Position numbers and translations under genes: made by a program. Of a stretch of 64,000 bases of DNA, positions 33,390 through 41,021 are shown piece by piece. The notes under the pieces are model-generated. The model did no database searches. It was given only the letters and a program-made list of their open reading frames with translations, and had not been told where the DNA came from. Every line of letters begins with the position of its first letter. The first letter of the stretch is position 1. Origin of the DNA: JAISGQ01 sp045604155 (GTDB taxonomy: Bacteria > Bacillota > Clostridia > Oscillospirales > Acutalibacteraceae); assembly GCA_045604155.1 (NCBI GenBank), contig JAZUNN010000083.1, positions 16,387-80,386 of the forward strand, given 5' to 3'.

Positions 33390-35728
33390 TAACTGTATCT
33401 GATAATGTTTTCAAGCTTGACACCAATAATACAAGCTATATTTTCTCAATTTCCAAAAACGGTCACCCGCAGCATATATACTACGGCAAAAAGCTGCCTG
33501 CATCAGATGCTGAAGCACTGATTCTGAAAAACACCATCGGGCTGGGTTCTACTGTTTATTACGATAAAAAATCACCCGATTACTGTCTTGACAGTATGCT
33601 GCTCGAGTATTCCGGCATAGGCAAGGGCGATTATCGTCACACCCCTCTGGAATGTATAATGCCTGACGGCTGCTTTACAACAGATTTTGTTTTCGAAAGC
33701 TATGAAATCAGCGAAGGGTCATATTCTTCAGACTGCAGTCTGCCCTTTGCTTCTGAGGGATCTCAGACTCTTTCACTGAGATTCAAGGATAAAAAGTACA
33801 CGTCTGCGGCATTGGTTCTCAACTATACTGTTTTTGAAAAATGCAATGTCATCACAAGAAATGCTGAGCTTCACAACGGTACTGACGGCGACATTCTGAT
33901 CAGAAAATTCATGAGTGCCATGGTTGATATGCCCGAATCCGATTATTCCATTGTAACCTTCGATGGGAACTGGGCGAAAGAGGCTCATATTCACAAGAGA
34001 CCCGTTTCCTATGGCATATTTGTTAACGACTCAACTACCGGCAGTTCATCAAATCGCCATAATGCCGCTCTGATGCTTATGAAAAACGGTGCATCGGAAA
34101 CTCAGGGTGAAGTCATTGGTGTGAATCTTATCTACAGCGGCAATCATTACACTGCTGTTGAGAAGTCAAGTGCTGATACTATGCGTATCATGTGCGGAAT
34201 CAATCCCCATTGTTTCCTCTGGAAGCTTGCTTCAGGCGAAAAATTTATTACACCTCAGGCTGTAATGAGTTTTACAGAAAATGGAATTAACGGTTTTATG
34301 TCAAATATGCATTTATTTGTCAACGAGCATATTATCAGAGAAAAATTCCGTTATTCAGAGCGTCCTGTAGTCATCAACAACTGGGAATCCACTTTCTTCA
34401 ATTTCACACGCAGCAAAATACTCAAGCTGGCAAGACGAGCCAAAAAGCTCGGTGTTGAAATGTTTGTTCTTGATGACGGATGGTTCGGCAAGCGTGATAA
34501 TGATTTTGCAGGTCTGGGAGATTGGACTGTAATCAACAAAAAGAAACTGCCCGGCGGTATTTCAGGGCTTTGCAAAGAGATAAACAATATCGGTCTGCGC
34601 TTTGGACTATGGTTTGAGCCTGAATGCATCAACGAGGACAGTGATCTTTACCGTGCACACCCTGACTGGGCTATTAAATCTCCCGACAGAGAACCGAGTC
34701 TCGGACGCAATCAGATGGTACTTGATCTTACCCGTATGGAAGTTCGTGACTATATCGTTAACAGTGTGGATACGATTCTTTCAAGCGCAAACATTGAATA
34801 TGTCAAGTGGGATTTCAATCGTCACATAAGTGATATGTATTCATCATCACTTTCTGATCAGGGTGAATTTTTCCACAGGTATGTTCTCGGGCTTTACGAT
34901 ATTCTCCGCAGAATATTCTGCGAAAAACATCCTGACATTCTGCTCGAAAGCTGTTCATCAGGCGGAAATCGATTTGACCTCGGTATGCTCTGCTTCTCAC
35001 CTCAGATCTGGACGAGTGATGATACTGACGCTGTAGAACGCCTGGATATCCAGCGAGGAATATACTGCTTCTATCCCCCCTCCTGCGTTTCAAACCATGT
35101 TTCAATGACTCCGAATCAGCAGACTCTGCGCAGTGCTTCTCTTTCAACCCGCTTCAACGTTGCAGCTTTCGGTGTACTTGGTTATGAGCTGGACTTCGGT
35201 GAGCTTACTCCTGAAGAACGCAGACAGATCAAAGCTCAGATTGAATTTTACAAGGCACACAGACACACTTTCCAGTACGGAAACTTAAGCAGGTATTATC
35301 CTGTCCCCGGAGAGCGTGAATCATGGCAGATTGAAGGAAATGACGAGATTATGTCTGCCATCTATAATCTCAGCTACCACGCAAGCCCAGCAAGAGATAC
35401 ACTGCGAATTCTTTCTGCAAAACCGGGAAAGAAATACGGAATGTGCAGTGTAGAACAGCATCTGAGAATCGGTCAGTTCGGTTCTCTTGTAAATCATATC
35501 TCCCCCGTTCACGTAAACTCCGACGGTGCAATAATGCGATATGTTGACCGTCACTTTTCACTTAAGGACGGTGCGGAAGCATATGTCTGTTCAGGTGAGG
35601 CTCTTTCATCGGGAATCCCCCTTGCCATGCAGTACAGCGGCACGGGTTATAACGACAAAATCCGTGTTCTCGGTGATTGGGGCAGTACGCTGTATATGAT
35701 ATCGGAGGTTTCAGACAAGAAAGAATAA
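33386..35728 (+). CDS. GH36 alpha-galactosidase
   Basis: Removes alpha-1,6-linked galactose from melibiose, raffinose and related sugars. 780 residues, normal for the large clostridial and bacillar GH36 enzymes. The N-terminal beta domain covers about residues 1-320; the barrel carries the nucleophile in YVKWDFNRH (Asp near residue 476) and the acid/base in WTSDDTDA (near residue 545), with SCSSGGNRFD between. WFGKRDNDFAGLGDW is also a family signature. The TTG start overlaps the GH13 stop (TTGA) and has a GGCGGTGA site. No signal peptide, so the substrate must be imported; no transporter is nearby. Confidence 0.93.
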   Translation: MITVSDNVFKLDTNNTSYIFSISKNGHPQHIYYGKKLPASDAEALILKNTIGLGSTVYYDKKSPDYCLDSMLLEYSGIGKGDYRHTPLECIMPDGCFTTDFVFESYEISEGSYSSDCSLPFASEGSQTLSLRFKDKKYTSAALVLNYTVFEKCNVITRNAELHNGTDGDILIRKFMSAMVDMPESDYSIVTFDGNWAKEAHIHKRPVSYGIFVNDSTTGSSSNRHNAALMLMKNGASETQGEVIGVNLIYSGNHYTAVEKSSADTMRIMCGINPHCFLWKLASGEKFITPQAVMSFTENGINGFMSNMHLFVNEHIIREKFRYSERPVVINNWESTFFNFTRSKILKLARRAKKLGVEMFVLDDGWFGKRDNDFAGLGDWTVINKKKLPGGISGLCKEINNIGLRFGLWFEPECINEDSDLYRAHPDWAIKSPDREPSLGRNQMVLDLTRMEVRDYIVNSVDTILSSANIEYVKWDFNRHISDMYSSSLSDQGEFFHRYVLGLYDILRRIFCEKHPDILLESCSSGGNRFDLGMLCFSPQIWTSDDTDAVERLDIQRGIYCFYPPSCVSNHVSMTPNQQTLRSASLSTRFNVAAFGVLGYELDFGELTPEERRQIKAQIEFYKAHRHTFQYGNLSRYYPVPGERESWQIEGNDEIMSAIYNLSYHASPARDTLRILSAKPGKKYGMCSVEQHLRIGQFGSLVNHISPVHVNSDGAIMRYVDRHFSLKDGAEAYVCSGEALSSGIPLAMQYSGTGYNDKIRVLGDWGSTLYMISEVSDKKE

Positions 35729-35739
35729 CTGTTAATTTT

Positions 35740-35766
35740 AAAGCCCTCATCTTTCGATGAGGGCTT
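35740..35766 (+). terminator. terminator-like hairpin after GH36 (copy 1)
   Basis: Stem AAAGCCCTCATC/GATGAGGGCTTT with a TTTC loop, 12 bases after the alpha-galactosidase stop. The tail is not T-rich in this copy. Almost the same hairpin recurs at 36007-36034. Confidence 0.65.
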
Positions 35767-36006
35767 TGAGCTTGTAAAAAAGTCGATTACGATGTGGAAT
35801 GTGAAACAAAAAGCTTTAGGCTTATTGTTCCTTCTCCTTGAGTAAGGAGGTGATATTATGCTTTGCATAATTGTCACAAAGTGACTGATAAATAGTCCAA
35901 AATCGCATAATTGTGTGATTTCATCAACTCTCTCCCTCCGAGTTTTGCTGCGCAAAACCCACCTCCCTCGTCAGAGGGAGGCTTAAAAGGTTTCTTTGAT
36001 ATTCTG
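35767..36006. repeat. palindromic interspersed element (inverted pair)
   Basis: The 312-base gap between GH36 and the amidohydrolase gene holds no gene. The left arm has CTCCTT/AAGGAG (35834-35849), ATTATGC/GCATAAT (35855-35871) and GTCAC/GTGAC (35873-35885). The right arm, in the opposite orientation, has GTTTTGC/GCAAAAC (35942-35958) and CCTCCCTC/GAGGGAGG (35962-35981). Each arm reads as palindrome - GTG - palindrome from its outer end, with GGCTTA next to the outer palindrome. This resembles the paired REP/MITE-like elements common in gut clostridia. It is flanked by the two terminator copies. Confidence 0.75.
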
Positions 36007-36040
36007 AAAGCCCTCCTCCTTCGATGAGGGCTTTATTTTT
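36007..36040 (-). terminator. terminator of the amidohydrolase gene (copy 2)
   Basis: AAAGCCCTC pairs with GAGGGCTTT around CTCCTTCGAT. It ends one base before the amidohydrolase stop; the strong T run is on the plus strand, so it may serve mainly as a plus-strand stop. Confidence 0.65.
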
Positions 36041-37192
36041 CTATGCCTTATAAACTACTTTTCCGTCAATTATGGTGTAAAGCACATCGCAGGTTGTGGA
36101 TGTTATAGGATCTGCATTGGTGATGATTATATCTGCATCCTTTCCTGCTTCGATAGAACCGACTCTGTCCTCAATGCCTATGTGCTTTGCAGGGTTTATT
36201 GTAATTGCCTGAAATGCTGCAAAGGGATCCATTCCTGCCTTTACTGCAAAGCCTGCACAGGTAGCGAGATATTCCTGAGGAATTACAGGGGAGTCAGTTA
36301 TAATCGATACTCTGCACCCTGCTTCTGCAAGAATTTTCGGAGTTTCCCAGGATTTGTTACGAAGCTCATACTTGCTTGCATTGGTAAGTGTGGGGCCTAC
36401 TGCAAGAGGATAATCATACTTTGCTATTTCCTCTGCTATAAGATGTCCTTCTGTGCAATGCTCAATGGTCAGATCAACATCAAATTCCTTTGCGATTCTG
36501 ATGGCAGTGAAAATATCATCCGCTCTGTGAGCATGAGCCTTGAGAGGGATTTCCTTGTTTATGACAGGCTGGAGTGATTCAAGCTTCATATCAAATGCAG
36601 GCTTCTTTGCCGCATTTCCTTCTGCCGCCTCTATTCTTGCTTTATAATCCTTTGCTTTCATGAGAATCTCACGCAGCTTGGATGCTGTGCTCATTCTTGC
36701 AAAGTTATTCTTGTCCTTGTAGCATCTCTTTGGATTTTCACCGAATGCGCATTTCATTGCCGTTTCCTTTTTGACTATCATATTGTCAACGCAGTTGCCC
36801 ACTGTCTTGATTGCGGTAAAGGTTCCGCCAAGTACGTTTGCACTGCCCGGTCCGGTACATACACAGGTGACACCGCCTTTTACAGCCTTTGCAAAGGTTT
36901 CATCCTGTGGATAGATACTGTCGATGGCACGAAGCTGAGGCGAGAGAATATCGTTCATTTCATTGTAATCTGCACCCTCAAAACCTATTCCGTATCCGTG
37001 CAGTCCCAGATGACAATGAGCCTCAACAAAGCCCGGATATACAAAAAGGCCTTTTGCATCAATGATTTCAGCATCTTTATTCTCTATGTTTTCAGCAATT
37101 TCTATAATCTTTCCGTTGTCTGTAAGTATATCGGAAACATAAGCCTCTCTGTTTACAGCATCATTGATAAGTCCGTTTTTAATAAGCAGCAT
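36041..37192 (-). CDS. amidohydrolase family protein
   Basis: Metal-dependent hydrolase of the amidohydrolase superfamily, 383 residues, close in pattern to imidazolonepropionase- or prolidase-like COG1228 members. Metal ligands are visible in VEAHCHLGLHG (HxH near residue 58), HAHRADD, IEHCTEGH and ITDSPVIP (Asp). The N- and C-terminal beta segments (MLLIKNGLI... and TTCDVLYTIIDGKVVYKA) make the small sandwich domain. GGAGG before the ATG at 37192 fixes the start; the upstream frame runs across the promoter. Substrate not predictable. Divergent from the HTH-desulfoferrodoxin gene. Confidence 0.87.
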   Translation of the reverse strand: MLLIKNGLINDAVNREAYVSDILTDNGKIIEIAENIENKDAEIIDAKGLFVYPGFVEAHCHLGLHGYGIGFEGADYNEMNDILSPQLRAIDSIYPQDETFAKAVKGGVTCVCTGPGSANVLGGTFTAIKTVGNCVDNMIVKKETAMKCAFGENPKRCYKDKNNFARMSTASKLREILMKAKDYKARIEAAEGNAAKKPAFDMKLESLQPVINKEIPLKAHAHRADDIFTAIRIAKEFDVDLTIEHCTEGHLIAEEIAKYDYPLAVGPTLTNASKYELRNKSWETPKILAEAGCRVSIITDSPVIPQEYLATCAGFAVKAGMDPFAAFQAITINPAKHIGIEDRVGSIEAGKDADIIITNADPITSTTCDVLYTIIDGKVVYKA

Positions 37193-37223
37193 AATTATAA
37201 ACCTCCAGATTTTCTTATCTGTA

Positions 37224-37252
37224 ATTATATCTCTTTTGTTTAAATTCGTCAA
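37224..37252 (-). promoter_or_regulatory. promoter of the amidohydrolase gene
   Basis: Minus-strand TTGACG (37247-37252), 17-base spacer, TATAAT (37224-37229). Confidence 0.7.
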
Positions 37253-37271
37253 TAAGTCTACCATACGTAGG

Positions 37272-37300
37272 TTGTGAGAGTTTTCTGAATGGCTTATAAT
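37272..37300 (+). promoter_or_regulatory. promoter of the HTH-desulfoferrodoxin gene
   Basis: TTGTGA (37272-37277), 17-base spacer, TATAAT (37295-37300). Its -35 lies only 20 bases from that of the divergent amidohydrolase promoter, so one bound regulator could affect both. Confidence 0.6.
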
Positions 37301-37324
37301 ATTACGGCGAAAGGAGATATTTGT

Positions 37325-37906
37325 ATGAGTTATATTTCAGGAAATGCTTTAAAAGAACTTCGTCTTCACAAAGGACTTACTCAGAAGGAGCTTGCAGGAA
37401 AGCTTTATATAAGTGAAAAAACTGTTTCAAAGTGGGAAACACAGCGGGGATATCCTGATATTGCAATCCTGCCCTCTCTTGCCGATGCTCTTGGTATTTC
37501 TGTTGCAGAGCTGTTTTCATGTCAGTCCGTGAAAAATCCGAAATCAAACGGCATTTTAAAAAAGCAGGTATTTTATGTCTGTCCTTTATGCGGAAATGTT
37601 ATTCAGGCATCTTCACATGGAAATTACAGCTGCTGCGGTCTTCCTCTGCCTGAATGTGAGGTTGAGGAAAATGACAGTGATCATCAGATAAAAACAGCAA
37701 TAATCGATGGTGAATATGTCGTCACTCTTGATCATCCAATGACCAAAGAGCATTATATTTCCTTTGTCTGCTATGTTACAGGAAATACTTCAGAGCTATA
37801 TATGCAATACCCTGAGCAGGATGCTCTTGCCCGATTCAGGAAAAAAGGTCACGGTTTCATTTATGCCTATTGCAACAAGCACGGATTATTAAGAATCAGA
37901 ATATAA
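37325..37906 (+). CDS. HTH regulator fused to desulforedoxin and superoxide-reductase-like domains
   Basis: 193 residues with three parts. Residues 5-65 are an XRE helix-turn-helix (LRLHKGLTQKELAGKLYISE, then VSKWETQ). Residues 82-110 match desulforedoxin: CPLCG (C86, C89) and a later CCG (C103, C104), a four-Cys iron site. Residues 115-190 match the desulfoferrodoxin catalytic domain, with all five expected iron ligands in order: H120, H137 (DHPMT), H143 (KEHY), C183 and H186 (YCNKHG). This suggests a redox-responsive regulator or an enzyme with a DNA-binding head. GAAAGGAG sets the ATG at 37325. Confidence 0.85.
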   Translation: MSYISGNALKELRLHKGLTQKELAGKLYISEKTVSKWETQRGYPDIAILPSLADALGISVAELFSCQSVKNPKSNGILKKQVFYVCPLCGNVIQASSHGNYSCCGLPLPECEVEENDSDHQIKTAIIDGEYVVTLDHPMTKEHYISFVCYVTGNTSELYMQYPEQDALARFRKKGHGFIYAYCNKHGLLRIRI

Positions 37907-37957
37907 ATATTTCAAAGCACAAATCCATATATTTATGCATAAAAATGCGAAAAACAC

Positions 37958-37986
37958 TTGCACATCTGATAGTGTTGTGATATACT
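37958..37986 (+). promoter_or_regulatory. promoter of rpsB-tsf
   Basis: TTGCAC (37958-37963), 17-base spacer, TATACT (37981-37986), giving a leader of about 118 bases. Confidence 0.7.
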
Positions 37987-37992
37987 ATCTAA

Positions 37993-38111
37993 GATTTCGC
38001 ACGTTGTGTGGGAACGGCTCGGGTTGCATGCATTAAAGTATGTTTTTGCCGCTCTTTTCGTCAAAGACGATCAACACATGACGGAGGAAAAAACCAAGGA
38101 GGAAATAAACA
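37993..38111 (+). promoter_or_regulatory. structured rpsB leader
   Basis: The leader can fold into a closing helix CGTTGTGTG (38002-38010) with CACATGACG (38075-38083), with two G-U pairs, enclosing a CGGC/GCCG stem and a perfect hairpin TCGTC-AAA-GACGA (38058-38070). Two GGAGG sites follow; the second, next to the ATG, is the likely ribosome site. Autogenous control by ribosomal protein S2 is known in other bacteria, so this is a reasonable but unproven reading. Confidence 0.5.
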
Positions 38112-38843
38112 ATGGCAGTAGTATCAATGAAGCAGCTTCTCGAAGCTGGCGTTCACTTCGGACACCAGACCAGACGCTGGAACCCCAAGATGGCAGAGTA
38201 CATCTTCACCGAGAGAAATGGCATCTACATCATCGACCTTCAGAAGACCGTTAAGAAGCTTGAAGAGGCTTACATGTTCATCCGTGAGACCGCAGCTAAT
38301 GGCGGTTCCGTTCTGTTCGTCGGTACCAAGAAGCAGGCTCAGGATTCCATCAAGGAAGAGGCTGAGCGCTCCGGCTCCTACTTTGTAAACGCTCGTTGGC
38401 TCGGCGGTATGCTCACCAACTTCGTTACCATCCGCAGAAGAATTGAGAGACTCAACCAGCTTCTCAAGATGTCCACCGACGGCACCTTTGATCTCCTTCC
38501 CAAGAAGGAAGTTATCAAGCTCAACCTCGAGATCGAGAGACTCCAGAAGTTCCTCGGCGGCATCCAGGAAATGAAGAAGCTCCCCGGTGCTCTCTTTATC
38601 GTTGATCCCCGCAAGGAAAAGATCGCTGTTGCTGAGGCTAAGAAGCTCGGCATCCCCGTTGTCGCAATCGTCGACACCAACTGCGATCCCGATGATATCG
38701 ACTACGTAATCCCCGGCAACGATGACGCTATCCGTGCTGTTAAGCTCATCGCTTCCGCTATGGCAAGTGCTGTTCTCGAAGGCAGACAGGGCGCTGAGAC
38801 TGCTCCCGAGGCTGCTGAGGCTGAGGCACCTGCTGCTGAATAA
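38112..38843 (+). CDS. rpsB: 30S ribosomal protein S2
   Basis: Component of the small ribosomal subunit. 243 residues. It begins MAVVSMKQLLEAGVHFGHQTRRWNPKM and has the family features VKKLEEAYMF, FVGTKKQAQ, NARWLGGMLTNF and VAIVDTNCDPDDIDYVIPGNDDA. The C-terminal tail is alanine/glutamate-rich. The codon bias is that of a highly expressed gene. AAGGAGG is ten bases before the ATG. Followed by tsf after 24 bases. Confidence 0.98.
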   Translation: MAVVSMKQLLEAGVHFGHQTRRWNPKMAEYIFTERNGIYIIDLQKTVKKLEEAYMFIRETAANGGSVLFVGTKKQAQDSIKEEAERSGSYFVNARWLGGMLTNFVTIRRRIERLNQLLKMSTDGTFDLLPKKEVIKLNLEIERLQKFLGGIQEMKKLPGALFIVDPRKEKIAVAEAKKLGIPVVAIVDTNCDPDDIDYVIPGNDDAIRAVKLIASAMASAVLEGRQGAETAPEAAEAEAPAAE

Positions 38844-38867
38844 TTAATAATTTAGGAGGAAAATAAA

Positions 38868-39794
38868 ATGGCTTTTACCGCTAAAGACGTTGCTGCTCTG
38901 AGAGAAAAGACCGGCTGCGGCATGATGGACTGCAAGAAGGCTCTTACCGAGACTGACGGCGATATGGAGAAGGCAATCGATTTCCTTCGTGAGAAGGGTC
39001 TCGCAGCTGCAGCTAAGAAGGCAAGCAGAATTGCTGCTGAAGGTACTGTTTACACCGCTTCTGAGAACGGCGTTGCTGTTGTCATCGAAGTAAACGCTGA
39101 GACTGACTTCGTTGCTAAGAACGTTGACTTCATGGACTTTGTTGCTCTCTGCGCAAAGACCGTTATCGCTGAGAATCCTGCTGACGTTGAGGCTCTCCTC
39201 GCTGTCAAGGCTTTCGGCACCGAGAACACTGTTCAGGAAGTTCTCACCGAGAAGATCCAGACCATCGGCGAAAACATCAAGATCCGTCGTTTCGAGAGAT
39301 ACGAGGGTATCACTGATACTTATGTACACGCAGGCGGCAAGATCGGTGTTCTCACCAAGTTTGCTACCAGCGATGAGATCGCTGCAAAGCCTGAGTTTGC
39401 TGAGTTCGCTCACAACATCAGCATGCAGATCGCTGCTCTCAACCCCCTCTACCTCAATGACGCTGCAGTTCCTGCTGACGTTATCGAGAAGGAGAAGGAG
39501 ATCGCTACCGAGCAGCTCAAGAACGATCCCAAGAATGCTAACAAGCCCGCAAACATCATCGAGAAGATCGTTACCGGTAAGATCGGCAAGTACTTTGAGG
39601 AAGTCTGCCTCGTAAACCAGGTTTACGTTATCGACTCCGACCTTAAGGTCAGCCAGTATGTTGCTAACACTGCTAAGGCACTTGGCGGCGACATCGCTAT
39701 CGAGAGCTTCGTTCGCTTTGAGAAGGGCGAAGGTCTCCAGAAGAGAGAGGACGACTTTGCTGCAGAAGTTGCAAAGATGGCAGGCACCAACTAA
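38868..39794 (+). CDS. tsf: elongation factor Ts
   Basis: Guanine-nucleotide exchange factor for EF-Tu. 308 residues. The N-terminal UBA-like module has VAALREKTGCGMMDCKKAL, followed by GLAAAAKKASRIAAEG and the core signature NAETDFVAKN. Full length with the C-terminal module. TAGGAGGAAA precedes the ATG. A terminator ends the rpsB-tsf operon. Confidence 0.98.
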   Translation: MAFTAKDVAALREKTGCGMMDCKKALTETDGDMEKAIDFLREKGLAAAAKKASRIAAEGTVYTASENGVAVVIEVNAETDFVAKNVDFMDFVALCAKTVIAENPADVEALLAVKAFGTENTVQEVLTEKIQTIGENIKIRRFERYEGITDTYVHAGGKIGVLTKFATSDEIAAKPEFAEFAHNISMQIAALNPLYLNDAAVPADVIEKEKEIATEQLKNDPKNANKPANIIEKIVTGKIGKYFEEVCLVNQVYVIDSDLKVSQYVANTAKALGGDIAIESFVRFEKGEGLQKREDDFAAEVAKMAGTN

Positions 39795-39818
39795 TCTCTC
39801 CCCTATTAAATAATTTAA

Positions 39819-39847
39819 GGGCTTCCGAGAAATCGGAAGCTCTTTTT
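39819..39847 (+). terminator. terminator of rpsB-tsf
   Basis: GGGCTTCCGA and TCGGAAGCTC around a GAAA loop, followed by T7. The right half of this terminator is repeated at 40462-40479. Confidence 0.85.
39830..39847 (+). repeat. 18-bp direct repeat, left copy
   Basis: AAATCGGAAGCTCTTTTT, identical to 40462-40479. The two copies bracket the small membrane-protein gene. Confidence 0.7.
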
Positions 39848-39855
39848 TTAACTTG

Positions 39856-39884
39856 TTGCTTTACAAAAAAAATCATATTATGTT
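39856..39884 (+). promoter_or_regulatory. possible promoter of the small membrane-protein gene
   Basis: TTGCTT (39856-39861), 17-base spacer, TATGTT (39879-39884), about 45 bases before the TTG start codon. Confidence 0.45.
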
Positions 39885-39933
39885 AGAACAAAGTAAATTA
39901 ATGTTTTGCTTTTACAAAAGGAGGGTATCATAT

Positions 39934-40332
39934 TTGAAGAATCTGCATCCTGTTTTTAAATATCTGCTTCTTATATTCATAAATACGTGTCCTTTTGCAT
40001 TAAGTATTATTTTGTATCGCTTCGGAGCAACCTATGACATATTCTTGTCCATACTGATTATAAACCTAGTGATAATACTGAATAATAAAAATATCACTAA
40101 GCCACTCCCTTTTATTTTACTTATGATTTATATGATTATATGTGAATTATTCTCAGGTTGGCTTGCAACTTATTTATACTATTATAATATTTCTTCAGAT
40201 GAACTTACTCCTGTTGTCGGACAGTTAATCACCTTGTTTACAACTTTGATGATTTTCCTTGCAGCAATCATATTAGGAATATCCAAAATACGCTCTTACC
40301 GTAAGCACAGCGCTGCACACGCTGATGCCTGA
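39934..40332 (+). CDS. small membrane protein of unknown function
   Basis: 132 residues with about four hydrophobic segments (roughly residues 9-29, 34-49, 57-79 and 94-118 of the TTG-started protein) and a basic, His-containing tail. No known domain is recognised. GGAGGG lies eight bases before the TTG at 39934; ATG codons upstream (39853, 39880) have no ribosome site. Base composition and codon use (many ATA, TTA, AAT) are clearly more AT-rich than the flanking tsf and plsX genes. It lies between 18-bp direct repeats, so it may be acquired DNA. Confidence 0.6.
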   Translation: MKNLHPVFKYLLLIFINTCPFALSIILYRFGATYDIFLSILIINLVIILNNKNITKPLPFILLMIYMIICELFSGWLATYLYYYNISSDELTPVVGQLITLFTTLMIFLAAIILGISKIRSYRKHSAAHADA

Positions 40333-40394
40333 TAAGCGCTGTACTTATCTTTTATATATCTCGAAAATCATGCAAATATATTTTAAACATCCAA

Positions 40395-40433
40395 AAGGGT
40401 TTGTTGTCTGTATATTACAGACAACAAACCCTT
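40395..40433. other. long perfect hairpin after the small membrane gene
   Basis: Eighteen-base perfect stem AAGGGTTTGTTGTCTGTA with a 3-base loop, but no T run after it. It may be a terminator whose tail was lost or an inverted-repeat end of a mobile piece. Confidence 0.6.
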
Positions 40434-40461
40434 AAGTTTCACCTTATATCAAGCCGCTCAT

Positions 40462-40479
40462 AAATCGGAAGCTCTTTTT
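40462..40479 (+). repeat. 18-bp direct repeat, right copy
   Basis: Same sequence as 39830-39847, here without the left arm of the tsf terminator; it overlaps the stop codon of the Nudix gene. Confidence 0.7.
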
Positions 40480-40954
40480 ATTCTGCAGTTTCGATAATTG
40501 AAAATTCATTTGGAATATTCCATATTTTTTCTTTCAGAAAGATAGGATAAAAATATTCGTCCTTGAGTCTGTCAAACTCAAGCCACTCGAATGAAAGCAT
40601 CTGACCATTATCCCTCTGTGTAAACATCTTGCCTCGTGTCAGAATATCTGTCTTCGATATATCAATCAGGAAATATATACATATTTCGTGGAATTGTTCG
40701 CCGCTTACATCCTCAGTAAAAAAGCCCTGATTCAACCATAACGGACGGATTATTTCCACTTCGGCTCCCAGTTCCTCCCTTATTTCTCGAATAACAGCTT
40801 CTTCTGCGGATTCACCAAGCTTTACTCTTCCGCCAGGCAGATAATAGTACGGTGAACGTTCATCATGCATTGCAAGTATCCTGCCGTCATTTATTATCAT
40901 TCCGCAGACTCTGTAGTTGAACTTACCTTTATCTGTTTTGAAAGTAATATCCAT
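40478..40954 (-). CDS. Nudix hydrolase
   Basis: 158-residue pyrophosphohydrolase for a nucleoside-diphosphate derivative. The Nudix box is complete: GGRVKLGESAEEAVIREIRE followed by ELGAE, with the REXXEE core glutamates. The exact substrate cannot be told; the N-terminal RVCGMIINDGRILAMHD is typical of MutT-like members. ATG at 40954 with GAGGTGGGG. It follows plsX after about 70 bases, separated by a hairpin. Confidence 0.9.
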   Translation of the reverse strand: MDITFKTDKGKFNYRVCGMIINDGRILAMHDERSPYYYLPGGRVKLGESAEEAVIREIREELGAEVEIIRPLWLNQGFFTEDVSGEQFHEICIYFLIDISKTDILTRGKMFTQRDNGQMLSFEWLEFDRLKDEYFYPIFLKEKIWNIPNEFSIIETAE

Positions 40955-40981
40955 AACCCCACCTCATTTCTGTTAAGATAT

Positions 40982-41015
40982 AACGACGCCTTCAGCTGCT
41001 GCCGAAAGCGTCGTT
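40982..41015. other. hairpin between plsX and the Nudix gene
   Basis: AACGACGC and GCGTCGTT around an 18-base loop. The T-rich tail is on the plus strand, so it is a poor terminator for the minus-strand transcript; partial read-through to the Nudix gene is likely. Confidence 0.5.
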
Positions 41016-41021
41016 GATTTT

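Noticed and set aside
35767..36006. insertion sequence with transposase
   Set aside because: No frame above 60 codons in this gap codes for a transposase; the element is short and palindromic.
40982..41015. strong terminator of plsX
   Set aside because: The T run lies on the wrong side for a minus-strand transcript.
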